From contig JACPYV010000004.1 in the NCBI GenBank assembly GCA_016195825.1, positions 56,636 to 120,635 on the forward strand: a stretch of 64,000 nucleotides of DNA. Direction: 5' to 3'. Made by a program: the position numbers and the translations under genes. Shown one piece after another: positions 34,703-43,525 of the stretch. Under the pieces are notes generated by a model, which worked only from the letters and a program-made list of their open reading frames with translations, was not told where the DNA came from and did not search any database. The stretch's first letter is position 1, and every line of letters begins with the position of its first letter. The DNA is from Burkholderiales bacterium (GTDB lineage Bacteria; Pseudomonadota; Gammaproteobacteria; Burkholderiales; Burkholderiaceae_C).

Positions 34703-35591
34703 CGGCGTCCTTGCCTTGGATGATGAAGCGCAGGTGCTTCTGCCAGGCGCGGAACAAGTCGTCGTAGGACCACAGGCGTGTATCGACGCGGTTGTCGGGG
34801 ATGTAGGTGCCCGTGCGCTTCTTGGTGAACCACATGTCGCCATGGCTCAGGCCATCCGAACCTGCTTCGACGTTCACGTAGTCCGGCCGGCTGGCTGCCC
34901 AGTAGTAGCAGGCGCATTCGCGGTAGTCGTTCTGCCAGGGGGCGCACAGGCCTTGGGTGAGCTCGCCCGGTTGCAACACGCCTGGCGCGACCTCGGCAGT
35001 GCCCGGCTTGAAGACCTGGCGCAGGCGCAAAGAGCGGGTGATGGTCTTGATCGGCGCCCCGCTGTAGAGGTCCTGGGTGTCGGCAAACACTTCGGTGCCA
35101 TCCAGAGGGGGTGTCGTGGTCGAGTACGCCGAGAACACGCACTCGATGAGCTGCCCCTGGTAGGCCATGACGCGTGCGAAGGAGTTGGACCACTCCATGA
35201 ACGACACGCCGTTCGGGTTGGCCGCGGTCTTCAGCGTTTGCGACGGGGCCTGCTGGGCGGTCGAGTCCGAGCTGGGATAGATCGGGCCGCTGGTCAACAC
35301 GCCGGTGGGCAGGACGTGGCCGGTGACGGGGTCTTTGATGGTCAGCAGGCGCCGGCCTGCCAGGTCGGCGCAGTCATCTGACTCGATGCCCACCACGAGG
35401 TTGTTGTTCTCCACCAGGACGATGCCCTCGAAGGCGCGTCGCCACAGGTTGCGGAAGTCGAACTCCAGGCCGGGGAAACAATTGGAGATCGCGCTGCGCG
35501 GCAACACCGACGCCGGGTTGCCGGCCCCGCGGTAATGCAGCTGCGCGGTCAAGTTGTCGGCAGCGATGGTGATCTTGGGTGGCGTGCTCAT
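34692..35591 (-). CDS. LodA-like quinoprotein oxidase, C-terminal half (separate gene)
   Basis: 299 aa from ATG 35591, overlapping the N-half stop by ATGA. It carries the parts of the LodA C-terminal domain expected after the break: 'ISNCFPGLEFDFRNLW' (residues 35-50; family pattern ...NCvGGxFxPGIE...) and 'LCAPWQNDYRECACYYWAASRPDYV' region (215-239; family pattern ...PWQxDfxxC...WWPxxRPxxV). LodA and GoxA make CTQ from one Cys and one Trp; Cys226 (or Cys228) and Trp254, Trp274 or Trp283 are candidates. The reaction for the family is oxidation of an amino acid with release of H2O2 and ammonia. Substrate unknown. Confidence 0.75.
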   Translation of the reverse strand: MSTPPKITIAADNLTAQLHYRGAGNPASVLPRSAISNCFPGLEFDFRNLWRRAFEGIVLVENNNLVVGIESDDCADLAGRRLLTIKDPVTGHVLPTGVLTSGPIYPSSDSTAQQAPSQTLKTAANPNGVSFMEWSNSFARVMAYQGQLIECVFSAYSTTTPPLDGTEVFADTQDLYSGAPIKTITRSLRLRQVFKPGTAEVAPGVLQPGELTQGLCAPWQNDYRECACYYWAASRPDYVNVEAGSDGLSHGDMWFTKKRTGTYIPDNRVDTRLWSYDDLFRAWQKHLRFIIQGKDADES

Positions 35592-36991
35592 GATGTCCCC
35601 GTGTTGGCCGCGTTGAACTCGCTCAAGGCACGCTGCGCGGCCCTGGTGACCATGTCGATGTGGCGCCGCGTCAGCGCCAGGCTGCGGCCGTCGGCGCCGC
35701 GCATCAGGGCGGGCATCTTGCGCAGCGTGGCCGAGCTCAGGTCGCCGATCTCTTCGGGCAGGCGCAGGGCTTGCGCGAACCACGGCAGGCCGCGTGCCGC
35801 CAGGCCGGCAAACACCCGCTCATGCAGGGCGCGCAAGGCAAGGTTGTCGGCCAGCGAGGCCGCAGCAATGGGCTCGTACAGCCGCTCGAAGTCGGCACTG
35901 TTCTGGCGCACCATCGTGGAGGCCGTGTTCATGCGGCCATTGACCGGATTGCCGTTCATCACCGCGGTGTTCATCAGGCGCACCGTTTCCAGAGCGCGGA
36001 ACACCAACTCGGCAGCGTCGTCGAGCGACACCGAATCTTCATCCACGGCAGTGCCGAGCAGGATTTGCTCGACCTCGTCCGACACGACGCGTACCGGCAA
36101 GGTGTCGGGCGCGTAGGCGGGTGGCCCCGCACCGATCACGGCCTGGGCGCTCAGCACCTGCTCGCCGATGGCGAGCTTCACGGCCACGGTGCCGTCGCAT
36201 TCGTCGTCGAGATAGCCCCAGCTCTTGTGGAAGCCATCGCCGTTGTCGTCCCAGCCCGCATAGATGCTGCCCGGATTGGTCTCGCCGGGCGCACCAGTGT
36301 CGAAGTAGCCCCGCCAACTGCCGCGATCCTTGTCGTACAAGACTTGGGCGTCGGACTTGATCACCGGGTCGTTCTCATATTGATGAGGCCCGATCTGACG
36401 CTTCAGCGCCGAGCCGTAGACATGTCCACCCGCGGGCGTGAAGCGCAGGCGGATCTGCGGGAACGCCGCGGTGGGGCGGATGAACTGAACCTGCCCCAGC
36501 GGCAGCACCTTGTCGGCCAGGAAGTGCTCGCAGCGGCCTTCCAGGGTGTGCAACTGGTGATCCCGCAGGTTCTGCACGCCGGCGGCGATCTTGTCCTTGG
36601 CCTCGCCGGTGCGGCGAAACACCTTGATGTTGCCCACCGCCACGTCCCAGCTCAGGGCCGAGAGCGGCAGCCCCTCGGCGGCCAGCAGGTCGAGCGTGAG
36701 CGGCACCAGCTCATCCGGCGCGCTGGCCAGTCGCACGAAGACCTCGAGGAACGGGGCCACGGGCCGGACCAGGTGGTCGGCGTCGCGAAACCGAATCTTC
36801 TCGGGCGTGTACACCTCGACGATCTCGCCGCGGGCGGGGTCGACCTTGAAGGACGGGCAGGGGACGATGCGGCGGTAGTCGAGCGGCCGCTCGGGGTCGC
36901 GAACCAGATCGAACGCTTCGAGGGGTTCGGCCGCAGCGCCCAGTCGGCCGATGGCCACCGGTGGGAGGATGCGCAGTTCCAGAATGGGCAT
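35588..36991 (-). CDS. LodA-like quinoprotein oxidase, N-terminal half (separate gene)
   Basis: 467 aa from ATG 36991. The N-terminus 'ILELRILPPVAIGRLG' follows the LodA/GoxA pattern (xxxIxPxIGIARVG), then 'IRFRDADHLVRPVAPFLEVF', 'DECDGTVAVKLAIGEQ', 'PPAYAPDTLPVRV' and, near the end, 'KMPALMRGADGRSLALTRRHIDMV', which in LodA proteins leads straight into the C-terminal half. Here the chain stops and the rest is encoded by the next, overlapping gene. Together the halves make about 766 residues, close to the family's 700-820. The arrangement looks like a true gene split with coupled translation, though a frameshift near 35590 cannot be excluded from one sequence. Confidence 0.72.
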   Translation of the reverse strand: MPILELRILPPVAIGRLGAAAEPLEAFDLVRDPERPLDYRRIVPCPSFKVDPARGEIVEVYTPEKIRFRDADHLVRPVAPFLEVFVRLASAPDELVPLTLDLLAAEGLPLSALSWDVAVGNIKVFRRTGEAKDKIAAGVQNLRDHQLHTLEGRCEHFLADKVLPLGQVQFIRPTAAFPQIRLRFTPAGGHVYGSALKRQIGPHQYENDPVIKSDAQVLYDKDRGSWRGYFDTGAPGETNPGSIYAGWDDNGDGFHKSWGYLDDECDGTVAVKLAIGEQVLSAQAVIGAGPPAYAPDTLPVRVVSDEVEQILLGTAVDEDSVSLDDAAELVFRALETVRLMNTAVMNGNPVNGRMNTASTMVRQNSADFERLYEPIAAASLADNLALRALHERVFAGLAARGLPWFAQALRLPEEIGDLSSATLRKMPALMRGADGRSLALTRRHIDMVTRAAQRALSEFNAANTGTS

Positions 36992-37001
36992 GACAGGTCT
37001 C

Positions 37002-38516
37002 CTAGACCAAGGCGGGATCGACCGATCCGGACAGGATGGTGTGGGCAAGCTGGCACAGCTTCTCGTCGGCCTCGCGCAAGGCGAACAGGTAGGGCTTGCG
37101 CGTCTCGGCGCAGATCGTCAGCAGGCGATCAATCAGCGTTCTGGAAGCCTGCAGCCGGTCCAGGTGCCCCCGCCAGCGGTCAGCCTCGGAGCCAGGGCTG
37201 TTGAGGGTGTAGGGCGACTGGAAGGGCGGGCCGGCGAAGCCGTCCTGCGGGTCGTCCGAAACGGGCGAGCTCATCAGCACCTCGGCCAGGGCGCGCAGGT
37301 TGTACATCTCGCCAAACGCCGCATTGATGATGGTGCCGCGCGGCGTCATGCGGCCCGCGGAGCGCAAGCCGCCGTACAGGGCAAAGCTGTGGCTCAGGAA
37401 GTCCAGCAGCATGCGATAGCGGACGTTTTGCAGGTGCGCCCACAGCTTGGACTCGGGGTGGGTGATGGGCGTGGTCTTGGTGCCGCCTTGCTCCGGCGTT
37501 TCGGCGGTGTCCAGCGTGACGTAGGGGTTGACCGCGACCGCGCGCGCCGGTGCCCAGCCGGTGCTGGGGGTGCAGCGACTCAAGCGCTCCTTGCGGTAGG
37601 CACTGCGCCACGTGGCGGCACTCATGTCGCCGGGCTTGGCGGCGTCCCATTCGTCGAGTTCGATCTTGCGGCCTTCGAGCACGCCCAGCATCTCGACGTA
37701 GACCGCCAGGAAGCGTACGAAATGTGAGGGTTGGTCGCCCGAGGTGGCCTCGCCCTGGGTGGCGACCGCCTTGAGCGAATTCCAGGCATCGTCGCGAGAG
37801 GCCAGCGGCACCACCAGAACGTCGGGTGTGTTGGGGATGCCGCTGCGGGTCAGGTTGCCGCGCTGGCCGCCCTGGTAGCCGCGGCCCCACTCCGCCCAGT
37901 CGGCCTGGCAGGGCCAGGTATTGGGGTCGAAGGCCGTGTCGGGCAGGAACTTTGGGTCGCGCACGAGCGGGAGCAGCACGTCAAACAGTTCGGCCACGTG
38001 GTGCGGGTTGTTCGCTTGCACCGCCACGCGGGCGCGAATCTCGGCGCCCAGCTTGCCGCCGTCCCAGTGCACGGGGGACTCGGCGTAGACATACTTGGCC
38101 AGCGAGTCGAGCGTCAGAGGCTCCAGCATGAACGGGAAGGGGTAGAACGGCGTGTCCCAGGGGTAGTCGTCCCGTTCGAGATGCAGCGGCGCGCCGATGA
38201 GGCGCAGCACGTTCTGCACCGACATCAGGTGGCCCATCTCTTCCTTGGCGATGCCGAGGATGACCTCCTGCCATTCGCGCACCAGCTCGCCGTAGCCGGG
38301 AGGCACCTGCGGCCCGCCCAGGGAGTAGGCGGCGTACAGGTACTGCACCATCAGGCAGTGCTCGATCTCGGCGTCGATGCTGAGCAGGTAGGCCACGTAG
38401 TCCCGAGGCGAGAACTCGGGCGGTATTGACGGCGCGGTTGCCGCTGCCTGGACGGCAAAGGCGGCCAGACGCGACCTCCCTCCACCCAGGTGACGCAAGA
38501 CTTGTTGACGGCGCAT
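37002..38516 (-). CDS. Ferritin-like protein related to VioB/RebD C-terminal domain
   Basis: 504 aa from ATG 38516 with AAGGAG upstream. Residues about 38-115 hold the diiron-type helices 'AEIEHCLMVQYLYAAYSL' (Glu52, His53) and 'EWQEVILGIAKEEMGHLMSVQNVLRLIGAP' (Glu92/93, His96), the pattern of the iminophenylpyruvate-dimer-synthase ferritin-like family (Pfam PF12902 type). VioB, RebD and StaD use such a domain when coupling two amino-acid-derived imines made by an oxidase. Here the domain stands without the rest of VioB. It is 28 bases downstream of an amine-oxidase gene, matching the VioA-VioB / RebO-RebD pairing. Confidence 0.78.
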   Translation of the reverse strand: MRRQQVLRHLGGGRSRLAAFAVQAAATAPSIPPEFSPRDYVAYLLSIDAEIEHCLMVQYLYAAYSLGGPQVPPGYGELVREWQEVILGIAKEEMGHLMSVQNVLRLIGAPLHLERDDYPWDTPFYPFPFMLEPLTLDSLAKYVYAESPVHWDGGKLGAEIRARVAVQANNPHHVAELFDVLLPLVRDPKFLPDTAFDPNTWPCQADWAEWGRGYQGGQRGNLTRSGIPNTPDVLVVPLASRDDAWNSLKAVATQGEATSGDQPSHFVRFLAVYVEMLGVLEGRKIELDEWDAAKPGDMSAATWRSAYRKERLSRCTPSTGWAPARAVAVNPYVTLDTAETPEQGGTKTTPITHPESKLWAHLQNVRYRMLLDFLSHSFALYGGLRSAGRMTPRGTIINAAFGEMYNLRALAEVLMSSPVSDDPQDGFAGPPFQSPYTLNSPGSEADRWRGHLDRLQASRTLIDRLLTICAETRKPYLFALREADEKLCQLAHTILSGSVDPALV

Positions 38517-38544
38517 GGTTTCTCCTTGGCGACGAGGGTGGACC

Positions 38545-40557
38545 TCAGGCGGGACAGATGAAGGGGTACTCGCGGTTGTCGATCAGCGGCTTGATGCCGA
38601 AGAAGTCGTTCAACACGCTCTCCGCGGCGCAGTAAGCGCCCTCGACCCAGGCCTGGTCGTTGGAGTAGGCCTCGCCGACGATGAAGATGTCGGCGTCCTG
38701 CCCGGCAATCAGCTGCGAGGGCTTGCGGATCTTGCGTTGCACATCGGCGATGTCGTAGTGCGGTGCCCACTCGTGGTAGCCGGCATTGAAGGGCGGCAGC
38801 GACCAGTCCATGTAGGTGGCTTCGAGCGGCACCGGCACCGCGGAGTAGTCGGCGCCGGGCCCGAAGTGCATCTTGGCCAGGAGCTTGCGCAACATCTTGA
38901 CCATGGCCGGGGGCACCTTGCGCGGGCCGTCGAGCGGCTGGGTGTCGCGCGACACCGCCACCGTGCGATCGGTGTTCGGCTGCAGCTCCAGCTGCCGCCA
39001 GAAGTCGGCGTTGTCTTCGTCGTCGTAGCTGGCCAGGATGCCGTAGACGGGCTTGCCTTTGGTGCTTGTCGCGTTGTTGCCGAAGTACACCACCATGCGG
39101 ATGGGCGAGTCGGTCACGCTGGGGCCGATGGTGTTGTTGGCGGCAACCGTCTGCAGTGCCTGCACCTGCTTGACCGTCAGCGCTGTGCTGGTTTGCGCCT
39201 CGATGGCTTCAACCAGGTCGCCGATGGACGCGTAAGGGTTGAACGCCAGCGTCTTCAGCGCCTTGATGGCCGGGGCCGGGAACTTGCGCTTGGCCAGTTC
39301 CGCGATCTCGATGGGCGTGACGCAATAGCCTTCGATCTTGGCGGGGTAGGGCGGTGCGGAGGCCGCAAGGTTCGAGTACCAGTCGGTGTCGAAGAACATG
39401 CCCACCTTGTAGGACGGCTGCATGATGGTGGACTCCAGGTACAGGCTGACCTGCTCGTGGTTCAACACGTCCAGCCCGGTCTGATCCTGATAGCGGGTAG
39501 CCTGGGCGACTTGTTCGATGGGGGCTCGGCCCATGGCCAGCCAGGCTGCATCGGCCTGCCTCGTGGCGCTGGGCTTGTCCGGGTTGGCGCGCGTGGCCAG
39601 CGTGAAGGCGGCCTTGCCGTCTTTCCAGAGGATGGAGTGCAGGCGCGTGTTGGGCTGGTAGTTGAAGACCACGCCCTTGGCCTTGGCGAGCTTCTGGATG
39701 CGGTCGAACAGGGCATTGAACATGCCCGAGAAACCCGTCGTGAGGGTGCGGTACTGCGTACCCGGCGAGAACTCGTTGTTGATGTTCATCGACACGCCGG
39801 CGTGGGTGTTGATGACGTTGGAGCTGTAGCCGTTGCCGTCGGCTGCGTACTCGAAACCTTCAGAGCCCAACTGGTCGTACAGCAGGTTCCAGTAGCCGAT
39901 GTCGCGCAGCCGGTCGCCCTGCTGGAAGACGTAGCCGTCGGACTGCCGGCGCTCGATGACACCCGTGGTGTAGAAGTTGCACCAGTCCTTGCGCGTCCAG
40001 TTGGCGCCCAACGTCTGCGGCACCAGGTCTTGCAGCACCGAGAACCCGTTGTCCGGGCTGACGCTGGCCGCGTAATTGGCCGCGGCGTACGGGGCCGGGT
40101 TGTTGCTGCCGACGTCGTTCAGGTAGAAGTTGCGGGTGCGAAGGCTGTAGAGCTGGTTGTCCGTCACGTTGAAGGGCACGCTGAACTTGTCCAAGCCCAG
40201 TTCGTGGATGACCGTGGTGACCAGCCTGTGCCCAGGCGTCGTGCCGCCGTTGGGCTTGGGGAACTGCGGCGTGGGCGTGGACTCCCAGTGGGAATAGCGC
40301 ATGCCGCCCAACTCCACGTACGAGTTGTCGCGGTTGTTCTGGTAGTGCCAGGTGCAGATGCGCGCACCGGCGGCGCGCGTGCCGGGGTTGGCGGCGTTGA
40401 AGTCGTACTGGCCCCAGTCGTACAGCTCGAGCACATCGCCGCGCTTGAGCTGGCGTGCGGCGAACTTCGAACTCACCGGCTGGCCTTCCAGCAAGCGCCA
40501 TGGGGTGTACCGGCCGGACGCACCGGCACCGAATATGGTGTTGGTCTTCTTGGTCAT
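38545..40557 (-). CDS. L-amino-acid-oxidase-like flavin amine oxidase
   Basis: 670 aa, ATG 40557. N-terminal FAD motif 'IFGAGASG' (Gly10, Gly12, Gly15), an acidic strand end 'LELYD', then 'RICTWHYQ...YVELGGMRYSHW' with the amine-oxidase GG-MR element, and the C-terminal FAD motif 'IFIVGEAYSNDQAWVEGAYC'. The length matches the large LAAOs (phenylalanine, lysine and glutamate oxidases, about 650-715 aa) more than VioA (about 420). It should oxidise an L-amino acid or amine to the imine with H2O2. No Tat or Sec signal is seen. It lies between the decarboxylase and ferritin-like genes. Confidence 0.82.
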   Translation of the reverse strand: MTKKTNTIFGAGASGRYTPWRLLEGQPVSSKFAARQLKRGDVLELYDWGQYDFNAANPGTRAAGARICTWHYQNNRDNSYVELGGMRYSHWESTPTPQFPKPNGGTTPGHRLVTTVIHELGLDKFSVPFNVTDNQLYSLRTRNFYLNDVGSNNPAPYAAANYAASVSPDNGFSVLQDLVPQTLGANWTRKDWCNFYTTGVIERRQSDGYVFQQGDRLRDIGYWNLLYDQLGSEGFEYAADGNGYSSNVINTHAGVSMNINNEFSPGTQYRTLTTGFSGMFNALFDRIQKLAKAKGVVFNYQPNTRLHSILWKDGKAAFTLATRANPDKPSATRQADAAWLAMGRAPIEQVAQATRYQDQTGLDVLNHEQVSLYLESTIMQPSYKVGMFFDTDWYSNLAASAPPYPAKIEGYCVTPIEIAELAKRKFPAPAIKALKTLAFNPYASIGDLVEAIEAQTSTALTVKQVQALQTVAANNTIGPSVTDSPIRMVVYFGNNATSTKGKPVYGILASYDDEDNADFWRQLELQPNTDRTVAVSRDTQPLDGPRKVPPAMVKMLRKLLAKMHFGPGADYSAVPVPLEATYMDWSLPPFNAGYHEWAPHYDIADVQRKIRKPSQLIAGQDADIFIVGEAYSNDQAWVEGAYCAAESVLNDFFGIKPLIDNREYPFICPA

Positions 40558-40627
40558 GGTGGCGGGGGGGGTTGGTGGTGGGGGAGGCGGGAGAGGTGGG
40601 AGAGGTGGGAGAGGTGCCGGGCGGGTG

Positions 40628-42334
40628 TCACTCGCTGCCCAGGCGTTTCATTTGCCCGGCGAGGTCGGTCGCTGGAATGACGACCTCCACCAGCACCGGG
40701 CGGCCCTTGACCTGCCAGATCTGCGGCAGGCAGGCCTTCAGGTCGGACACGGTTTCGAGGCGGAATCCTTCGGCGCCGTAGGCCTTGGCCAGCGCCAGGT
40801 AGTCCCACTTGGGGAGGATGTCGAAGGTGTCGAACTTGCCCGTCTGGAAGGCGCTCATGTCCACGTACACCTGCTCGATGGCGTAGACCTGGTTGCTCAT
40901 CACGAAGATGACGCCGTTGAGCTTGTACTTGGCCAGGGTGCTGATGGCCTGGCAAACCATCATCACGCTGCCATCGCCCGCCACCGCCCAGGCGCGTTTG
41001 CGGCTGCCCAATTGAGCGCCGCTGGCCGCTCCGGTCTCGAAGCCCACGCACTGCCAGGCGGCCGAGGCCATGAAGCTGCCTTGACGCATGCCGTAGGCGT
41101 TCGTGGCCACGTACATGGCGCTGCTGACGCCCAGCGGCATGACGATGTCATCCAGGTGGCCGGCGTCGGCCAGGAACTTCATCGAGTGCTGGAAGAAGCG
41201 ATTGAAGGTGATGACCTCGGGTTGCTTGTCGAACTTCGGGTCCGAGTTGCTCTTCCAGGGCTCGGGGTAGGCCGGCTGCGGCGGAGCGACGGCCTTGCTG
41301 GGGTAGGCCTTGCTGCCCTTGAATTTCTTGACCAGCGCCTGCATGAATTCCTTCATCACCACGTCGGGGTACTTGAAATAGCCCGCGCGCACGCCCTGCG
41401 CCGTGGCCAGGACCATGTTGGCGTACTGCTTCTCGATGAAGATCAGGTAGTCGTCGGTGATGAAGGTGCCCAGGCACAGCACGCAGTCGGCGCCCAGGAC
41501 TGCGTCGATCACGCTCGGGATGGAGGCTTCGTCCGAATACGTGCCCAGGAACTTGGGGCCGCCTTCGTCCAGCACTGTCTTGCCCAGGGAGGTGGTGGTG
41601 TAGACGAACCCGCTCGAGTCGATGAGCTGCTGCAATAGGCCGCTCAGGCCAAAGCGCAGCACCTCTTCGCCGGCCAGGATGACGGGCCTCTTGGCTGCTG
41701 TGACCATGCTCCATGCCTGATCGACCGCGTTCTTCAGTGCGTCGGGCGGGCCGGTGAGTTCGCGCGCCTTCAGAGGCGTCTTCGGCGGGCGGGCGCAGGG
41801 CTGGCCCCACACTTCCTTGTAGCAGGCGATGTAGACCGGTCGGCTGTGCGTCAGCGCCTCGACGATCAGGTTGTCTATGGCCTCGGCCGCGCCCACATTC
41901 GTGCTCAGCGTGAGGGCTGCCACCGTCACGTTCTCGAACACGTTCTGGTCGGCACGCAGGTCACCCGTGGAATGGTGGAAGGTGACGCCGTACATGTCGG
42001 TGATGTTTAGCGCATCGGATCCCGGCGTTGCGCTGATGACGATCACCGGGCTGCGCTCCACATACGCCCCGGCAATGGCGTTCAGCGCGCTGAAGGTGCT
42101 GACGCCGTACTGGAGCGAAACCGCGGCCAGCCCTCGCGTGCGTGCATAGGCATCGGCGGCATAGGCGGCGTCCAACTCGTTGGCGGCGCCGATGGTGGTG
42201 ATGCCGGGGAAATGCTCAAGCGCCTGGGTGAAGTGCTTGACGTAGTCGCCGGGGATCTGAAAGACCTCGGTCACACCCAACTGCTTCAGACGCGCGAGCA
42301 GGTGATCGGCCACTGTGAAAGTGACAGCCGCCAT
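40628..42334 (-). CDS. ThDP-dependent 2-oxo acid decarboxylase (IpdC/PDC-like)
   Basis: 568 aa from ATG 42334 with GGGAGA upstream. First gene of the cluster. The cofactor-activating Glu53 ('GAANELDAAYAADAYAR'), the adjacent catalytic His120-His121 ('GVTFHHSTGD') of pyruvate/indolepyruvate decarboxylases, and the ThDP motif 'GDGSVMMVCQAISTLAKY' through 'SNQVYAIEQV' are all present. It should convert a 2-oxo acid, which the neighbouring amino-acid oxidase could supply, to an aldehyde. The actual substrate is unknown. Confidence 0.85.
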   Translation of the reverse strand: MAAVTFTVADHLLARLKQLGVTEVFQIPGDYVKHFTQALEHFPGITTIGAANELDAAYAADAYARTRGLAAVSLQYGVSTFSALNAIAGAYVERSPVIVISATPGSDALNITDMYGVTFHHSTGDLRADQNVFENVTVAALTLSTNVGAAEAIDNLIVEALTHSRPVYIACYKEVWGQPCARPPKTPLKARELTGPPDALKNAVDQAWSMVTAAKRPVILAGEEVLRFGLSGLLQQLIDSSGFVYTTTSLGKTVLDEGGPKFLGTYSDEASIPSVIDAVLGADCVLCLGTFITDDYLIFIEKQYANMVLATAQGVRAGYFKYPDVVMKEFMQALVKKFKGSKAYPSKAVAPPQPAYPEPWKSNSDPKFDKQPEVITFNRFFQHSMKFLADAGHLDDIVMPLGVSSAMYVATNAYGMRQGSFMASAAWQCVGFETGAASGAQLGSRKRAWAVAGDGSVMMVCQAISTLAKYKLNGVIFVMSNQVYAIEQVYVDMSAFQTGKFDTFDILPKWDYLALAKAYGAEGFRLETVSDLKACLPQIWQVKGRPVLVEVVIPATDLAGQMKRLGSE

Positions 42335-43006
42335 GCTGATTTCTCCCTGCCCCGCGAAACACAGCAACGGCGGTGGCCATGTGGGCTGGCCTTTCTCGCC
42401 TTCCTGACTGCACAGTACTGGGGCCTCCGCTTGTGGCGGGTGGGTTCCCACTGGTCCGCGGGTGAAGAGTGACGATGCTCCAGGCTGGGATGGTCAGACC
42501 ACCCAGCCAGAGCAATCGCGTGTCGTCGCAACTAGCAACCCATGGGCCAGCGCTTTGGCTGGCATGCCAACGTGTGGCGGCTGCTGCGCATCTCTTCAAC
42601 CATGCGGACGCACGCAGTCTTGCGAACAACGATGACGGCTGCAATCGCCATCGATCAGCGAGGTGGGCACCATCTCATCAGACTTGAGGATGCTCGGAGC
42701 GCTTGGCAGGCCAGATTCCGTCAGGTGAAAGACGAACGCACTTACCCGCTTGTGGGGGGGCTGTACGTGCAAGCGGCCACCGTGCCGGCGGCCGTTGAAT
42801 GCACCAACCTGTTCCCGTTCTTCCATCGGTTCCTGCGCCGGCAGGAAGACGGCTCTCCTCCATGTCTCCACCCTCGTGAATTCCTGCTGTTGTGGGAAAT
42901 CCGCTCTTTCCAAGCCATGTCGCCTTTGAAATTCCTTGGCTCATAGGAGCGTTGTCGACCCATGAAGCTTTGACGATCGAAACTTCGTAGGGAGGTAGGA
43001 ACGCAC
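42335..43006. other. Divergent intergenic region, no gene recognised
   Basis: About 670 bases between the start of the oxidase cluster and the metal-resistance genes. It should hold the promoter of the minus-strand cluster. A plus-strand frame at 42542-42946 (134 codons) has no recognisable product or ribosome-binding site and I do not call it. Composition is less GC-rich than the flanks. Confidence 0.45.
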
Positions 43007-43525
43007 ATGAACATTCCCCTCACGTCCATGCTTGAGGCCGGCATTGCGATTCGAATGCTGCGCAAGGGCGCCGGCATTCGCATCGATGACTTCGCCATGA
43101 CCGCGGTTGTGAGCAAGCAGTTCATGACCGACCTGGAGAATGGCAAGCCGGCCGTGCAGATGGGCAAGGTGCTGCTGATGCTGCAGCGTCTCAGGATCAA
43201 AGTCGGCCTAGAACTGCCGACGGCTGACGTCCCGGCTTTTCAACTGGAGCTCAATAAGGTGCGGGCGCGCCGCGCGATACTTTTGAAGGTTGCATTGGAT
43301 GCCGCTCCGTTGCAGACCGCCGCACTCGAGGTCCAGAACATGACCTGTGGGCTGTGCCCGGTCACGGTGAAGAAGTCGCTGGAGCGTGTGGCCGGCGTAA
43401 GGCAGGCCCGGATGGACTTTGCGAAGAAGACGGCCATCGTGACGTTCGATGCCGACAAGACGAACGCGACGGCACTGGTCAAGGCCACGACGGACGCGGG
43501 TTACCCCTCGACGGTTCACAAATGA
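43007..43525 (+). CDS. XRE/HipB-like HTH fused to a MerP-like metal-binding domain
   Basis: 172 aa. Residues about 8-70 are an XRE-type HTH like HipB/Y4mF antitoxins ('IRMLRKGAGIRIDDFAMTAVVSKQFMTDLENGKPAVQMGK'). Residues about 105-172 are a heavy-metal-associated domain close to MerP: 'NMTCGLCPVTVKKSLERVAGV' (Cys114, Cys117) and 'ATTDAGYPSTV'. Between them, 'RARRAILLKVALDAAPLQTA' looks like a decayed signal peptide of an exported MerP. An internal GTG at 43259 with GGAG 9 bases upstream could still start a separate MerP. So this is either a real fusion (metal-responsive regulator?) or the product of a deletion. GDCCVxC gene overlaps its stop. Confidence 0.78.
   Translation: MNIPLTSMLEAGIAIRMLRKGAGIRIDDFAMTAVVSKQFMTDLENGKPAVQMGKVLLMLQRLRIKVGLELPTADVPAFQLELNKVRARRAILLKVALDAAPLQTAALEVQNMTCGLCPVTVKKSLERVAGVRQARMDFAKKTAIVTFDADKTNATALVKATTDAGYPSTVHK

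Noticed and set aside
38515..40680. 721-codon plus-strand frame opposite the amine oxidase gene
   Set aside because: Shadow; the minus-strand frame has FAD motifs at both ends.
42542..42946. 134-codon plus-strand frame before the XRE-MerP gene
   Set aside because: No ribosome-binding site, no recognisable product, and several overlapping alternatives on the other strand.
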